From: Marasmius tenuissimus
Lineage: Eukaryota > Basidiomycota > Agaricomycetes > Agaricales > Marasmiaceae
Direction of reading: 5' to 3'
NCBI GenBank assembly: GCA_029532415.1
Contig: JAQOTA010000059.1
Location: forward strand, 806,001-870,000
DNA length: 64,000 nucleotides
The position numbers and the translations under genes were made by a program. Numbering within the stretch: the stretch's first letter is position 1; each line of letters opens with the position of its first letter. The notes below the pieces were generated by a model that was not told the DNA's origin, did not search any database, and saw nothing but the letters and a program-made list of their open reading frames with translations. Below are positions 46,082 through 57,837 of the stretch, one piece after another.

Positions 46082-46899
46082 ATCCCTCCTGGTGTGATTT
46101 CTATGGGTCTAGATAGTCATTTACTGCCCGCGATGTAGGCTTAATCTACTTTCAAAGTATAAATGTAATACATTTCTCTTCTCTCTTATCGAGTGCTGTG
46201 TCACCCCTGAGTGAAGCAGTGCCATCGCAGGAGACCTGTCTCAGTATGCAGTCTCTCGAGAATCTGCAGCCCCCGAAGTTGTAATAAATATCTTCCGGCT
46301 CGGTCACCGAGCGTAGTGGTAACCTCGCCAAGTTTTCCTGGGCCGTTTACATTGCGGTGGGGTAGCTGCCAACTTCGGACGAGATGGTTACTATCATATG
46401 AGAAAATCATCTTACGGCGCCGGCCCAGAATTTTCAATGCATGAATTTATGAAACTGGGGCGGTATACTGTGGCACTTCTTGAGCTTGGTCAACATCGCC
46501 CACGGAACAGAAACGAGAGACATTGACTCATCGCAAACGAGCGCTGAGGCCGAGGGCATGCTCCTAGTAATGTTAACGACTGTCAGCTACCGTTGCACCT
46601 TTTGTTCTAGTATCTACGGATCCGACTCTGGCTCTGGCAAGCGACGCACGATGAGGATGACGATGACACTGGTATACATGTTTGCCATGGTCAGGGGCTG
46701 AGGCAGGGATTCTGCTCTAGGTCTAGCTTAAAGTATTTACCCCATTATAATAAAGCTGCCATTCATGTCAAAATTGTCCAGAAGACCGGGACATGTCCAG
46801 GTACAAACCGTGGAGTGTGCCAGACATTGGACCATCCATGACACGAAAAGACGACAAAAAAACACACTACTTGGGACTCGGGAGGAGCATAGGACACCC
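46082..46899. other. no recognised gene
   Basis: This lies between the convergent ends of the plus-strand DyP gene and the minus-strand gene at 46900. Only short frames are present. Confidence 0.4.
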
Positions 46900-47954
46900 C
46901 TACTGACAGGTGCGGATAAATTCGACGGCATCCTTCAAGGCAGTCAAAGCGTCTGACTTCATACTGCCCGACATTGCACTCCGCTGGCTGGCAAGGGTAC
47001 TCCGGAGAAGTTTATCGGAAAGCTTCTTCAAAACTGGCCCGGCACTGCCCGCCCGATCGGACAGCGACGCAAAAAGGCGACGGGCAACTTGTACGATATC
47101 ACGATCTTTTGACTTGCCAGTGGAGACCCGTGCGTGATTGAAGTGTTTCACCTCCGTCGATGTCAAGTCGAAAAACACATCGTCGGGTTCCAAATGGATC
47201 CGAAGTATGTCTTTCTCCACAAGGGTCACCATATGCTCGAGTAACCTGGAGGCCAGAGCGAGGAGCGTGCGCTTGTTGGGGTAATGGGGAATGCCGCTCA
47301 TTGGATCCCCCGGGAACTCGACGACCACAACGCGGTGGCCCGCCACTAACTTAGGGTGCTCGTAAACTAGAGTGGGGACTACCGAGGTTCCCTGAAGGTT
47401 GCGAATGAACTTTGCACACTTGCGGGAAATGATTTGTGCCCAGAATCGGTTTGAGGCATCACACAGGATGTCTAGATAGCCTGACTAAACCCAGCACACA
47501 GTATCAGTGGTGAGTATGAGAGGAACTCCAGTTGGAAACTCACCTCGAGGTCCGATCGACCGTTTTTCGCAACACGCTTAATGATTCTCTGGTATCTAGA
47601 TGGGAGCTCAGACGGCATATCTAGGAACAGTGTGTGCGGACTTTCTGCTTCCTCCATCTCGGCCAGCTTTCTCTCCATCTTCGCTACCTTCTTCTCTACA
47701 TCGTCCATGTTCCGTAATTTGGTAACCCCGTCCTCGACGGTCTCAACGGCAGCGGTTGGAGGAGATGGGAACGATTGTCTTTCCGGTATCATCAGGATGG
47801 CGCGCGAGACTATGCGAGTGGATGAAATTAACCAGTTTTGAGAGCCGGCGTTCTCTCGGGCCGGGGCACCCACGTGGGAACTTCGTATCGATGAACCTGC
47901 CCTAAACTCATACAGCTTTTTCGTTCCGTGAGCCTCGCGAGAGCCTTCCAACAA
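46900..47954 (-). CDS. hypothetical protein with coiled coil
   Basis: Two exons, 47954-47544 and 47484-46900, join in phase to give 331 residues. A charged heptad-like stretch, EKKVAKMERKLAEMEE, near residues 85-100 predicts a short coiled coil. The second exon encodes a helical domain (HPKLVAGHRVVVVEFPGD, LLALASRLLEHMVTLVEKD, then a Lys/Ser-rich helix end). No signal peptide, membrane segment or catalytic motif is visible, and I recognise no family. The intact frame over both exons and the plausible acceptor TTTAG support a real gene. Confidence 0.5.
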
Positions 47955-48027
47955 TCAAATCCCGTGAGGTTCGCTTGCTCCCGCTCACTTGACTTTATTC
48001 ATCCAATGCTCAAGCAAGGGCTTATCT

Positions 48028-48943
48028 TGTCGCAAATTTCCGGACGACATTATAAGGGGGGGTCCCTAATATAGTCCCGGTCCGAGATTATATGTACCTA
48101 TTTAAGGGTCTAATATGTTGGGACCATACGTTATTTTCGGACACAGCTGATGATATTCTATTGGATTCCGTACGCCCACCCGGTTCTAGTAGGGAGTCCA
48201 TTCAAATTACTATAGGCACTAGTAATAATGAAGCACAAACAGACTTAGCACAAAGATGTCGAACGGCAGAGGAAGGATGAACTCACCATGACATGACTTA
48301 CTTGCCCGAAGGCTAACAAGCCCGTTGCACATCTTTCTCTGGATTCTTGAGGTTCTATCTAGCCCTATTTTTAGGAAGAAATAGGGCCACAGTGACTCAA
48401 GTATAAGGTCAAGTAGGTATTGGAATTTTTGAATCTCACCGGCGGCTGGTACAGTACACAAAGTAGGCTTTTCTGACTGCTATGTCTTTTTTCCTTGTTT
48501 CTCAACGCCGGCATGGTCTAGTCTTGGTATAGAAGGCTTTATTCTATGTCTCACAGGCAGAATTATGAGTTATTACAGCCCTCCGCCAGGTTAACATGCG
48601 AGGGATATGGATTGGGTGGAGAGGGGAAGGTCATCATATAAAAGGTAGCAATGTGCATAAATAAGACCGCATGGTCTAGTAGAAAAAAACGACAACTGCC
48701 TCAAGGACCTTATAAGGTCTATGAGGTCGCGAGTTCGAATACCAGTGAGTGAGCCGGCATATAAGTGCCGGCGAGACTTTATTATGCGTCATTTCAGGAC
48801 CCTTATAATCCCTTATATGGAACCTTTTATGACACCTTATCGGCTGATCATTTTTATGGTAATCCCTTAAAAGGTACCTGGGCCTGATATTCGCTTATAT
48901 TCCCTTTTAATGGCTTATATTTAGTTTCCGGAAATTTGCGACA
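48028..48943. mobile_element. 916-bp non-autonomous DNA element with 17-bp TIRs
   Basis: TGTCGCAAATTTCCGGA at 48028-48044 is repeated perfectly in inverse at 48927-48943. CT flanks both ends (48026-48027 and 48944-48945), consistent with a 2-bp target duplication. The interior has no long frame and is AT-rich. Towards the right end it contains many CCTTATA and CCTTTTA-type motifs. GCATGGTCTAGT occurs twice (about 48512 and 48670). The second copy is followed by GCGAGTTCGAATACC, so this part resembles a degenerate tRNA promoter (A and B boxes). It looks like a MITE-like element. Confidence 0.8.
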
Positions 48944-49407
48944 CTCTGAGCTCCTCAAATAGATGGTGGCTGACAGGTTCCTCACGGAGTTCAAGCATTC
49001 CCGGTAGAATGAATCAGTTCCTCATCATGAATCCAAGCGCTCAACCACGATGACGATGCGTCCACCACTTGGACCCTCAGACTGCGGTAAATATTCTTTT
49101 AGACTTGAGGTTGAAACGCTGCACATTCTCGACCTGGATACAGCCTACTAGCTTACATCTTGCCCTGTTTCGGTCTGATCGAATGTCAGTCAGTTCCGCT
49201 CGGGGTTGTAAACGGTGTGGAGCGGCCTATCCAAGTTGAGTCGCACAATGAGCATCTGAGATATTTTGGCCATCGGATAGCGAAATATGCTCAGTGGTAA
49301 CGAGAGGGAATTGGCGGTGCCTGCTATCATTGCTATTAAAGCGAATATTCCTCCCCAGTCTCAGTTCTCTATCTCATATCTTCTCTCGACCTCCAAGCCT
49401 CAGTCTT
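48944..49407. other. upstream region of the ATPase gene
   Basis: No gene is seen. The last 100 bp before the ATG at 49408 are CT-rich, as in other leaders here. Confidence 0.4.
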
Positions 49408-52400
49408 ATGGACAAGAAGTATCTCGTTGACCGTACGGAAGACGTAGAGAATGCTGGTGGCGATGATGCTGGGACTCGCGCTCGTTATGGAACCCGTCGT
49501 TCAACGCGCTTCGAGGCTACGCCCTCTTTGACTCCCTCGGTCAAAGCCAACCCTCAAGCTCGCGTTATCGCCGAATTCAGGACATTGAGGTACGATTGGC
49601 ATTTCTTCTCAAAGCTTCTTATACTCACGGCCTTCAATATAGTATCCATGTCACCGACACCCAAGGTGGTCAGGCGGACATTCACGCGAAGGATGCTGCG
49701 GTCAAAGAGCTCTCCGCTCTCGAGTGGCATACTCTCTCGGTCAATGAAGTCTGTAATCGACTCGGCGTGTCCGAAAAGGCGGGTCTAGACACGCCAATGG
49801 TTCAACGTCGTCAGAAGAGAGATGGCAAGAACGTCATCAAGCCTCCGCCTAACAACATCGCAAAGAAGATCTTTTTCGCAACGTTTGGAGGTTTTGGAGG
49901 TTTGCTCTTGGTCGCGAGTATCATCTGTTTCATTGCATGGTTCGTCATTTCTATTATCTGCTGCATTGCTTTGTCTGGTTGCTCACTGTGTTGCAGGCGA
50001 CCTCTCGGGGATCCCAACCCGTCCCTGGCTAACCTTGCACTCGCCGTCGTCCTGCTCATCGTCATCGTCATCCAGGCCATATTCAACCTCTGGCAAGGCG
50101 AGTATCCCCTGTCCGACGCGCAAGGAATCGCTTGAGGCTCATTCTTTCGTTTCAGATTACACAACCGGTCGTGTCATGGCCTCCATCAAGAATATGCTCC
50201 TCTCGGAAATAGTTGTCATTCGCGATGGTCAAGTCCACAAGTAAGCGTTTCGCACCCCGAAACGCCTCTTATGCCCTTCTGATTGTGATACCCTAGGATG
50301 CCTGCCTCGGAGCTCGTTTCTGGAGACCTTGTTCAATTATCAATGGGAAACAAAATTCCCGCTGACATCCGTCTCATTGAAGCCTCATCCGACCTTCGCT
50401 TTGACCGCTCCATCCTCACTGGTGAAAGTGTACCCATTCCCGGAACTGTGGAATCGACGAATGCAAACTGTCAGTCACATTCTGGATGAGTTTGGTCTAT
50501 CTCTGCTTACGCACATACTAGTCATGGAATCCCACAACATCGCACTTCAAGGAACACTCTGCACCAACGGTAGTGGAACAGGCATTTGCGTCGGTGTGGC
50601 CGGCAAGACAGTCTTTGGTCAAATTGCTCAGCAGGCTTCGGGACAACGCCCGACACGTACTACATTGGAAGTGGAGATCCTGAGATTCGTTCTCATCATC
50701 GCCGGATTGGCCGCCTCCGTCGTCGTTCTGATCGTCAGTGAGTAGCGCCCTCCCGTTGCTACCTTCTTAGATACTGACGTTGACCCTACCCTACTAGTCT
50801 TGTGGGCTGCCTGGTTGAGGAAAGACCACCCTAATTTCATCAACGTCCCGACGTTGTTGATCAATCTAGTGTCTGTAGCCGTCGCTTTCATTCCTGGTTC
50901 GTCTCACGTCTTCTTCGCCCTCGGGGTACATACTAACAAACATGATTTCGCAGAGGGTCTACCTGTCTGTGTAACGCTCTCGCTCACGGTCATGTAAGTG
51001 GCGCCGATTCTATGATGTGCTCCAACTCACCCTCTCTCAAAATTACAGTGCTCATGCTATGCGCAAAGCCAACATCATCGCCAAATCGCTTTCCACAGTT
51101 GAATCGCTAGGCGCCGTGAGCTTCATTTGCTCAGATAAAACCGGAACCCTGACGCAGAACAAAATGACTGTCGTCAACCTCGGGTTTTTCAACTCGAGAG
51201 AGGTTGCAAGGATACCAGTCGAGAAGATTGCGGTAGCTAGCCAAGAGGAGGTAATGGCTATGGCGAGTGCTACTTGCCTCTGTAACGACGCTGTTTTCGA
51301 GGGGGGCGAGGGCGCAGAAGAAGGGGAGAAGAAGGTCAGCGGAGATGCTACGGGTAAGGCTTGCCATCGTGAAACGCTAGCATGGAAACTAATGGTAACT
51401 TGGTCTTAGATTCTGGCCTTTTGAGGTTCTCGGACGCCATGTTATCTGTCTCTGCGACACGTGAAAGCTGGAACGAGGTCGGAAAGTTGCCTTTCAACTC
51501 TAGTGCGTATTGTTTCTCCATACAAGCCTGCTTGAAGCTCACAAGAACCTCTCAGCGAACAAGTTTGCCGTGAAATTGTTCATATCCGCAAGTCCTGGTC
51601 TTCCTGTTTCTCGATCGGAAATGACCAACGAAGAGACCCTCTTACTTGTCAAAGGAGTAAGTTTATCACGTATCCGACAACGCGCTTTTCACCGACATAT
51701 TTTCCACAGGCACCAGACGTCTTGATTCCCCGTTGTAGCCATATCATCTCTCACTCCGATACCCCGAGCCGAGTCAAGCTCACATCAGACATCACCGCAA
51801 GCCTTATCTCAACCCAGGAGTACTTCGCTAGTCAGGGTCAACGTGTTCTTCTCATCGCCCGACGCATACTTCCTTCTTCCACCGATGCAGGCTCACTGGT
51901 TGAAGACCAGATCAAGATGCTGACGATGGAACTCTCCATCATCGGTCTTGTTGCTTTGATGGATCCGCTCAAGGAGGAAATCCCAGAAACTGTCAAGGTC
52001 TGCAGGAGAGCCGGAATACGGTTTGCGATGGTCACAGGTATGGATCTTGACTAATACTTCTTCGTTAAAGGCCTACGTCTGACAAAATTGCTTCCTACAG
52101 GTGATTTTGCTTCGACGGCCACTGCAATCGCCCGAAATGCAGGAATCATTACTACCCCTATATCTGAGGTTAAACACATCGCGGATCTACCTCTCAATAT
52201 GGAGCTCTCGACAATCGGAAAGTTCGATCCATGGGCTGAGGACGCATTGACCCGGCCGCAGCGCAGTCTCGTATTGAGTGGCTCGGAGATCATGGGTATG
52301 ACGGAGTCCCAATGGAAGCAGGCCTTGGCTGTAAGTCATCTATACCCGATTATTTGGCTCATGTTAATCATGAACACACGAATCAGTTTGACGAAATCGT

Positions 52401-53779
52401 GTTCGCGCGTACGACCCCTCAACAAAAACTGCAGATCGTTCGGGCCTTACAGGGCGATGGATGCACCGTGGCTGTCACCGGAGATGGAGGTAAATGAAGC
52501 TTGCAATTCCCTGTACAGATCAGAATTGACCTACTTTCATTCAGTCAACGATGCGCCCGCTCTCAAACAGGCCGACGTCGGGGTTGCGATCGCTGGAGGC
52601 TCCGACGTTGCAATCGTACGCTCTCCACTCGGTTTGGTTTGACAGGTCCTGATTCATTTCGCCTACAGGAAGCTGCCGATCTTGTTCTTTTGGACAAGTT
52701 CTCCGACATCGTGACTGGTATTGAATATGGTCGGTTGTGCTTCGAGAACCTCAGGAAGTCAATCGTGTACCTCCTTCCAGCCGGTGCGTTTGAATATGTT
52801 AAAGCCGACTGTCAGTGCTGACTCATATCCTGTCTCACTCCAGGCAGTTTCTCGGAGCTCATGCCCGTCCTTCTCAACACGCTCTTCGGTGAGTTTCATT
52901 TCATCTCCGTCACCTCTCACGTAATTCGTACTCAATCTCCTCCCCGTCATAGGTGTTCCTCAAGCACTCAGCAGTATTCAGATGATCCTCGTCTGTATAT
53001 TCACGGACCTGTTCCCTGCGCTGTCGATGGTCTACGAAAAGCCCGAGGCAGATCTTCTATTACGCCGGCCGAGGAATCGCACGAAGGAGCGTTTGGTCGA
53101 CCTGCCTCTGCTTCTGCATGCATATGGGTTTATCGGTGTCATTCATTCGCTAACTTCAATGGTTGGGTTGGTTTTCCAGACCACCTCTCACTATGACCGG
53201 AAGCTAATGATGTCCTCCCAATAGGGCATTCTACTTCGGCTTCGAGCGAAACGGCATCCCATTTTCTGCTATGTGGCTCAAGTACGGAGACTACAATGTC
53301 GACACGGACGTGTTCAACGAGACGCTGAACAAGGCTCAGTCAATATGTACGAGACTCTGTATTCTTTGCTCCTTCCGGGGATCCTGATCATCTCGCTCGC
53401 AGATTTCTATAATCTGGTCCTCATTCAGTGGGGGAATCTCCTCGCCACACGTACACGCCGACTTTCCATCTTCCAACAAAACCCGTTATGGGGAGAGAGA
53501 ACTCGCAACTTATGGCTCGTCCCCGCTATGTTGATGGCCCTCGGCCTGGCCTGGTACGCATGCCTTACCTTATCAGCCCAAAACTGTTGTTCTGACTCCT
53601 TATCCAGCTTATTCTCATACGTCCCTTGGTTCCAGAAAGTCTTCCTCACTCGGGGCGTAAATGTTGAATTCTACTTCCTACCAATGGCGTACGGAGTCGG
53701 GTTGGTTTTCCTGGACGAGATGAGGAAGTTGTGGAATAGAACATACCCCAAGTCGTTGTTGGCCAGATGGGCCTGGTAA
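49408..53779 (+). CDS. P-type ATPase, subfamily IIC (Na+/K+-ATPase-like)
   Basis: This is a membrane cation pump that forms a phospho-aspartate intermediate. Its closest pattern is Na+/K+- and H+/K+-ATPase alpha subunits, of which fungi have a minor group. Twenty-one exons join in one frame of 1080 residues (first 49408-49589, last 53608-53779). Motifs in order are WQDYTTGRVMASIKNML after membrane helices 1-2, TGES at 263-266 (actuator), PEGLP at 384-388 (helix 4 ion site) and SDKTGT with catalytic Asp427. KGAP near 563-566 (nucleotide site), TGD near 673-675 and GDGVNDAP near 782-789 follow. Next come the C-terminal helices with QWGNLLATRTRRLSIFQQNP, typical of IIC, and a final RWAW. All catalytic residues are intact. 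The intron at 50098-50155 begins GC instead of GT. Ion specificity cannot be read from the sequence by eye. Confidence 0.92.
50098..50155 (+). other. GC-AG intron in the ATPase gene
   Basis: The frame requires joining TGGCAAG to ATTACACAACC. The donor is CAAG followed by GCGAGT, and the acceptor is TTTCAG. The resulting WQDYTTGRVMAS is the sequence expected of the family, so the non-canonical donor is well supported. Confidence 0.8.
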
Positions 53780-54153
53780 TACCTAGTAGATTCAGAGGTC
53801 TGAGACGAAGATAGTTGGGCCTGTCGGTCTTTAACGACGACAGTAATGTAGATTACGACAACTGTAAACTTAAAGATTACTTTGACTTTGCTTTAGACTT
53901 GCTTTACGAAGAACTAGGTTCCGTCTTCGGCCCGAATCGATTTGCGGCCCGGAGTCGGCAGAACGAGATTGAGTTTGTAGTAATATTTTGCCCTCCTTCC
54001 ACCACCACCATTAGCAATCATTCGCTTCTGCCCCTTTTCTAGAGACTCTCCACACTTTCTCGAAAGTAAGGGCACCCTCACGATGTCAAAGAGGTTAGGA
54101 TCAAACTCACGGCAAGAATTTCGTAATAGGGCTCGATACAAGTTCGATCACAC

Positions 54154-56147
54154 ATGTCGGACCACACGAGGCGAACAGTTGCAGTGACGGCCATCGCACG
54201 CCTTCGCCAACTCGGGAGACCAGGACCTTTGCAACACGTAGACATCAACCAGCCGAGTCGAGATATTCAAGTCGCATTAACTTACCTCGGAGCCCTGGCA
54301 GAACAGTCCTGCGGTCCGGGTTCTAACCGCACAAGAATTCAGATCCGTGCGAACTGGTCGTCTCTCCTCGAAAGATGGGTCAAGTTCTTTTTGGAGCGAT
54401 TCATCGTAGTCATAGAGGAGCCCACGACATCTAATGGGGTCGACACTCTCAACTGTGCGTTGGCGTGCATTCCCGAGTTGATTCTCTCCCTAGAGTTGGG
54501 CAATAACCCCGCCCCGCATTTGGAGAATCTCGTGGTTCAAGCGTGGTTGAAAGTTGTTGATAAGAATTATCCTAGCTGGGGTCCTTGGTCGCTGGTGTTA
54601 GTGGGAATTGTTATGGACCGTCCCACCACGACAACGCTCATCCCCGTTGTAACATCTCCTGTCTTGTATCAGTTGGAAGGCGACCCTGCGCTTGGTCTCA
54701 TTCTCATTCGAAAGCTCGACATCCTGGTCGAATATCTCCCAACCATGGGCCCCCTCCATCTGAGCTACTTTCACGCTTTTTTCACGTTGATCATCAATAC
54801 AGATCAATGTTTTCGGAACGGCAGGCCCATCCTCCTAGAGTGCAACAGGCCGGAATTGCTCATTCGTTCCTTACTGCGCGTCTTGCGCGCGGTGTTTTAC
54901 AAGAGGAAACTCGCTCCGGGCCTGGAGCCGGGAGATCTGGATCGAAACGATCCGGAGCACATCGTCCATTTTGTGGCATGTGTTTCACTTTCCCTGCTCC
55001 GCAACGTCGAGCATAATCCACTGGACGTCCTGGAGGTGCTGGAATACGGCATAATCGATATCATGTCCAAGGTTCCCCCATTGTATTTCTTGCTAGACTC
55101 GGAGTCGAGGTCTCTTTCTGCAGGCTTCGTCGCAGTGCTAGAGGTTATATCAAGATTCCTGGTATATGAAACAATCATGCGCCGTTTTATCCGGAAGACA
55201 CAGAAAATTAGATCATCTGAAGATCTGGAACAGCGACTGCGATCGGTATCGGAGCCGGTTTGGGGTGCTTGGGTACGCGTCAAAGACAAAGCTCTGGTTC
55301 TATATGATGTCTATCGGGGCATGAAGAGGTCGAAAGGCCTTTGCTCGTTTCCACAGGCGAGTGTGGTAACCACTCAATGTTTAGAAGTCTTCATGTGACT
55401 GAAATTACCCGCAGTGCCCCGATACTTCTCCTCCAGTGATTGACGGTGTAGTTGATCATAGCGAGGGTAGACGATATTTCCGTTGTGCGGGATGCGCAGG
55501 TGCCATGTACTGCTCACCCGCTTGCCAGAAGATGGACTGGCAATTCAAACACCGTCAGGAATGCCCACGGAAACCATCTCCCGACGGTAAGTATCCGTCT
55601 TGATAGCTACTCTACGGCGTGCACTCATCACATACTCCGTCTAGTTTTGACACTACTTCACGATTTCCAGTTCATACGTGAGTGGATGAAATCGTACATT
55701 CAAGATAATGGACCCCTTGTCTCCAGAGACGTTGACGACTTTGTGTCCTCGATCGGGGAGCTGCCAGCAGGTTATGACATGGCAGATCGGTCTCTCATCA
55801 AAGAGAATCGCAAAAACCCAATCATATTCGTCAATCTGGATGTAAAAGACCTCCCTTCATCCGACTCGATCAAGATCGTGGATCCGGAGTGGGTCAATCG
55901 GTCTCAATCGACATATCATTGGCGTCCCGAGAGCGTGGAGACGTTTCTACGCTACTGGCGAGACCCTCAAGAAGATATGAGTACCATTTTCCTCCTTCTT
56001 TCATTTCCTAGGGAAAGCCCGCAGGCAATGATCATCTGGGGCCAGATGGATTTCCCACTGAAGGAGACTGAAGCAGAGGTAGGCAGTGCGGTCGAAGAAC
56101 GAGAGACTTACAACTTCTTCGAGGGTGAAGAGGATGTGTTGGATTGA
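54154..56147 (+). CDS. MYND zinc-finger protein
   Basis: Exons 54154-55356, 55415-55586 and 55645-56147 give 625 residues. The first 395 residues form a helical, HEAT/armadillo-like region rich in Leu with no catalytic motif. A complete MYND finger follows, a protein-protein interaction module. Its ligands are Cys397, Cys402, Cys425, Cys428, Cys434, Cys438, His447 and Cys451 (YCSPACQKMDW in the middle). The C-terminal region is acidic and ends EDVLD. The first intron (55357-55414) has a GC donor, CAG followed by GCGAGT, and splicing it is needed to bring the first MYND cysteine pair together. The partner is unknown. The architecture of helical repeat plus MYND is common in Agaricomycetes. Confidence 0.8.
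55357..55414 (+). other. GC-AG intron in the MYND gene
   Basis: The donor is CCACAG followed by GCGAGT, and the acceptor is CCCGCAG. Joining them in phase places Cys397 and Cys402 five residues apart, as a MYND finger needs. Reading through gives a stop at 55396-55398. Confidence 0.75.
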
Positions 56148-57410
56148 AATTGAATTGGCTGAATCATTGCGGGGTCGTCGGGACTTAGTCGTGAAATTTA
56201 AACTAAACATCAGATAATAGCTCGGCTGGAGTCGACCACAGGCCTAAATAATAGCTTTATACAATTAATTAAAGTACTCGCGATCGTAAATAGTCCGTGG
56301 GGACCGACAGAAGACTTTCAGCCACCACCTAAAGGTTCGAAACTCGGCGTTTGCCGAGGCTACAGGTGGGGCCCCAACCGACGTATTCTCGAGGATAAGT
56401 GGCACGACCAACGTTGAATATCTCCGCATGGCTCCATGGCCTCTCACCCGCACTTTCTCGTGTTCGTACTATACGAATGCCGTGCGAATGCTCCATATGA
56501 TAGTAGTGTGAAGTTGAACTTGAATTGTCCACTAGCCCATCCTTTCCTCGATTGACCTCAAAGTCAGCTCGAGTCTTGGCTTTATGTTGGCCCAAACTGT
56601 GCGCAATTAAGGCTGTGAGTACAGACAGACATACTGAAGAATACGCAGGAGATGTTCCTACCACGTTCTGTCAAAATCTGTGGTTTGTACACCAATCGGT
56701 GCTCTGAAACTCGCTCGTCCGAAAGTAGTCGAGGGTCCCAACCCAATTTCTCCAGTTCTTTGAGAATTCTGACGATTTGAAATGACAAGGAGTGATCAGA
56801 CCCCGCTTTCAGAGAGAAGACCCGAGTCTACGCACGCCAATCTTCTCCTTGACTTGAGATTCTCGAGTTCAGCCTCGTGCAGTACCCGCTGCATTGTCAT
56901 TCGCCCTTCACAGACAGGAATATGCTGCCTCGCCTATTGAGCGAGAGATCGGCCTATGGGAAGAGACACTTACCTGGTAAGCTCGTTCATATGTCTCGAC
57001 TGTTTGGGCTACCCAGGCCTTCGATCTACCGGCAGGTATAGACAAATATTGGTCTACCATTCTATCGGCATATCTTTTGAGATAAAGCCGTCCGCCGAAT
57101 CTCCCTGAACGAGAGGTGAGAAGCGACCAGTGACAAGTGCAGAACCTTCACACATCTATCATATTGAGGACTGTGATTCATGTCCAGGTGGGGTAACACG
57201 GCAAGTAATTCCGCTGGGAGAATATTCCAGGCAGGTAGTAGGGGAGAAGACCTATGAAGGAAGACGTATTTCAGCAAGCAACTCTTGAGCCTGTAGCTCT
57301 AAAGAGCCAACGTACTCTATAACAAGACACCTCCGGCAACATCGAACGAATGCAGACCAAATAATGATTCTTCCAGCCTTAGCCCCACACAACTGGGATC
57401 GTTCTTTAGC
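56148..57410. other. probable remains of an F-box gene's 3' part
   Basis: On the minus strand, fragments such as IIWSAFVRCCRRCL (about 57328-57370) and LLPAWNILPAELLAVLPHLD (about 57185-57245) look like parts of the family to which the truncated F-box gene at 57411-57837 belongs. They are separated by stops and do not splice cleanly. Nothing else is recognised. Confidence 0.35.
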
Positions 57411-57837
57411 CTAGCCGTTCCGGAGTTGAGTTTCACGAGGACACACCTGACAATGTTGCTCAAATAGAAGGTCCGCGAACGCAGGTTCGCTCATCGTTGG
57501 AAAAGGTTCCGGAATACTATTCCGTTCACGGGTGCTCCTCCAGAGCCAAGCTGTTTCACGACGCAATAGAAGGTTCCGTAGCGCCCTACTAGTTCTCGAT
57601 AGCCTCAATAGATCGAGGGGCATAACGTGAGTGAAGATCTAGCACAAAGTCAGGCTTTCGCTGGTTTTGGAGAGATTCCGAGCAACGGCGCACCTCGTAT
57701 ATGACATCCATCGGAGCAGACATGATCGCGCTCAGGGCCCCTCGTCGTCCTGGCACCCTTCTCTGTCGTTTGGGTGCACGTTCTACGTCGGAGATGTCGT
57801 TACCAGACACGGTTTGTATCTTGCGTTTTCCGGGCAT
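57411..57837 (-). pseudogene. truncated F-box gene
   Basis: Exon 57837-57694 encodes a basic leader (APKRQRRVPGRRGAL) and the start of an F-box (MSAPMDVIYE). Exon 57638 onward continues IFTHVMPLDLLRLSRTSRALRNLLLRRETAWLW, completing a clear F-box. After QVCPRET an in-frame TAG occurs at 57411-57413. Related family members usually continue for several hundred residues. Downstream, the same frame resumes with IIWSAFVRCCRRCL, so the stop looks like an inactivating change. A cryptic intron around it has no good donor. I call it a decayed F-box gene with moderate confidence. Confidence 0.55.

Noticed and set aside
48668..48755. Possible tRNA gene (TGGTCTAGTAG with GAGTTCGAATACC)
   Set aside because: The T-stem halves do not pair, no acceptor stem forms, and it lies inside a transposon. 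Better read as a tRNA-derived relic.
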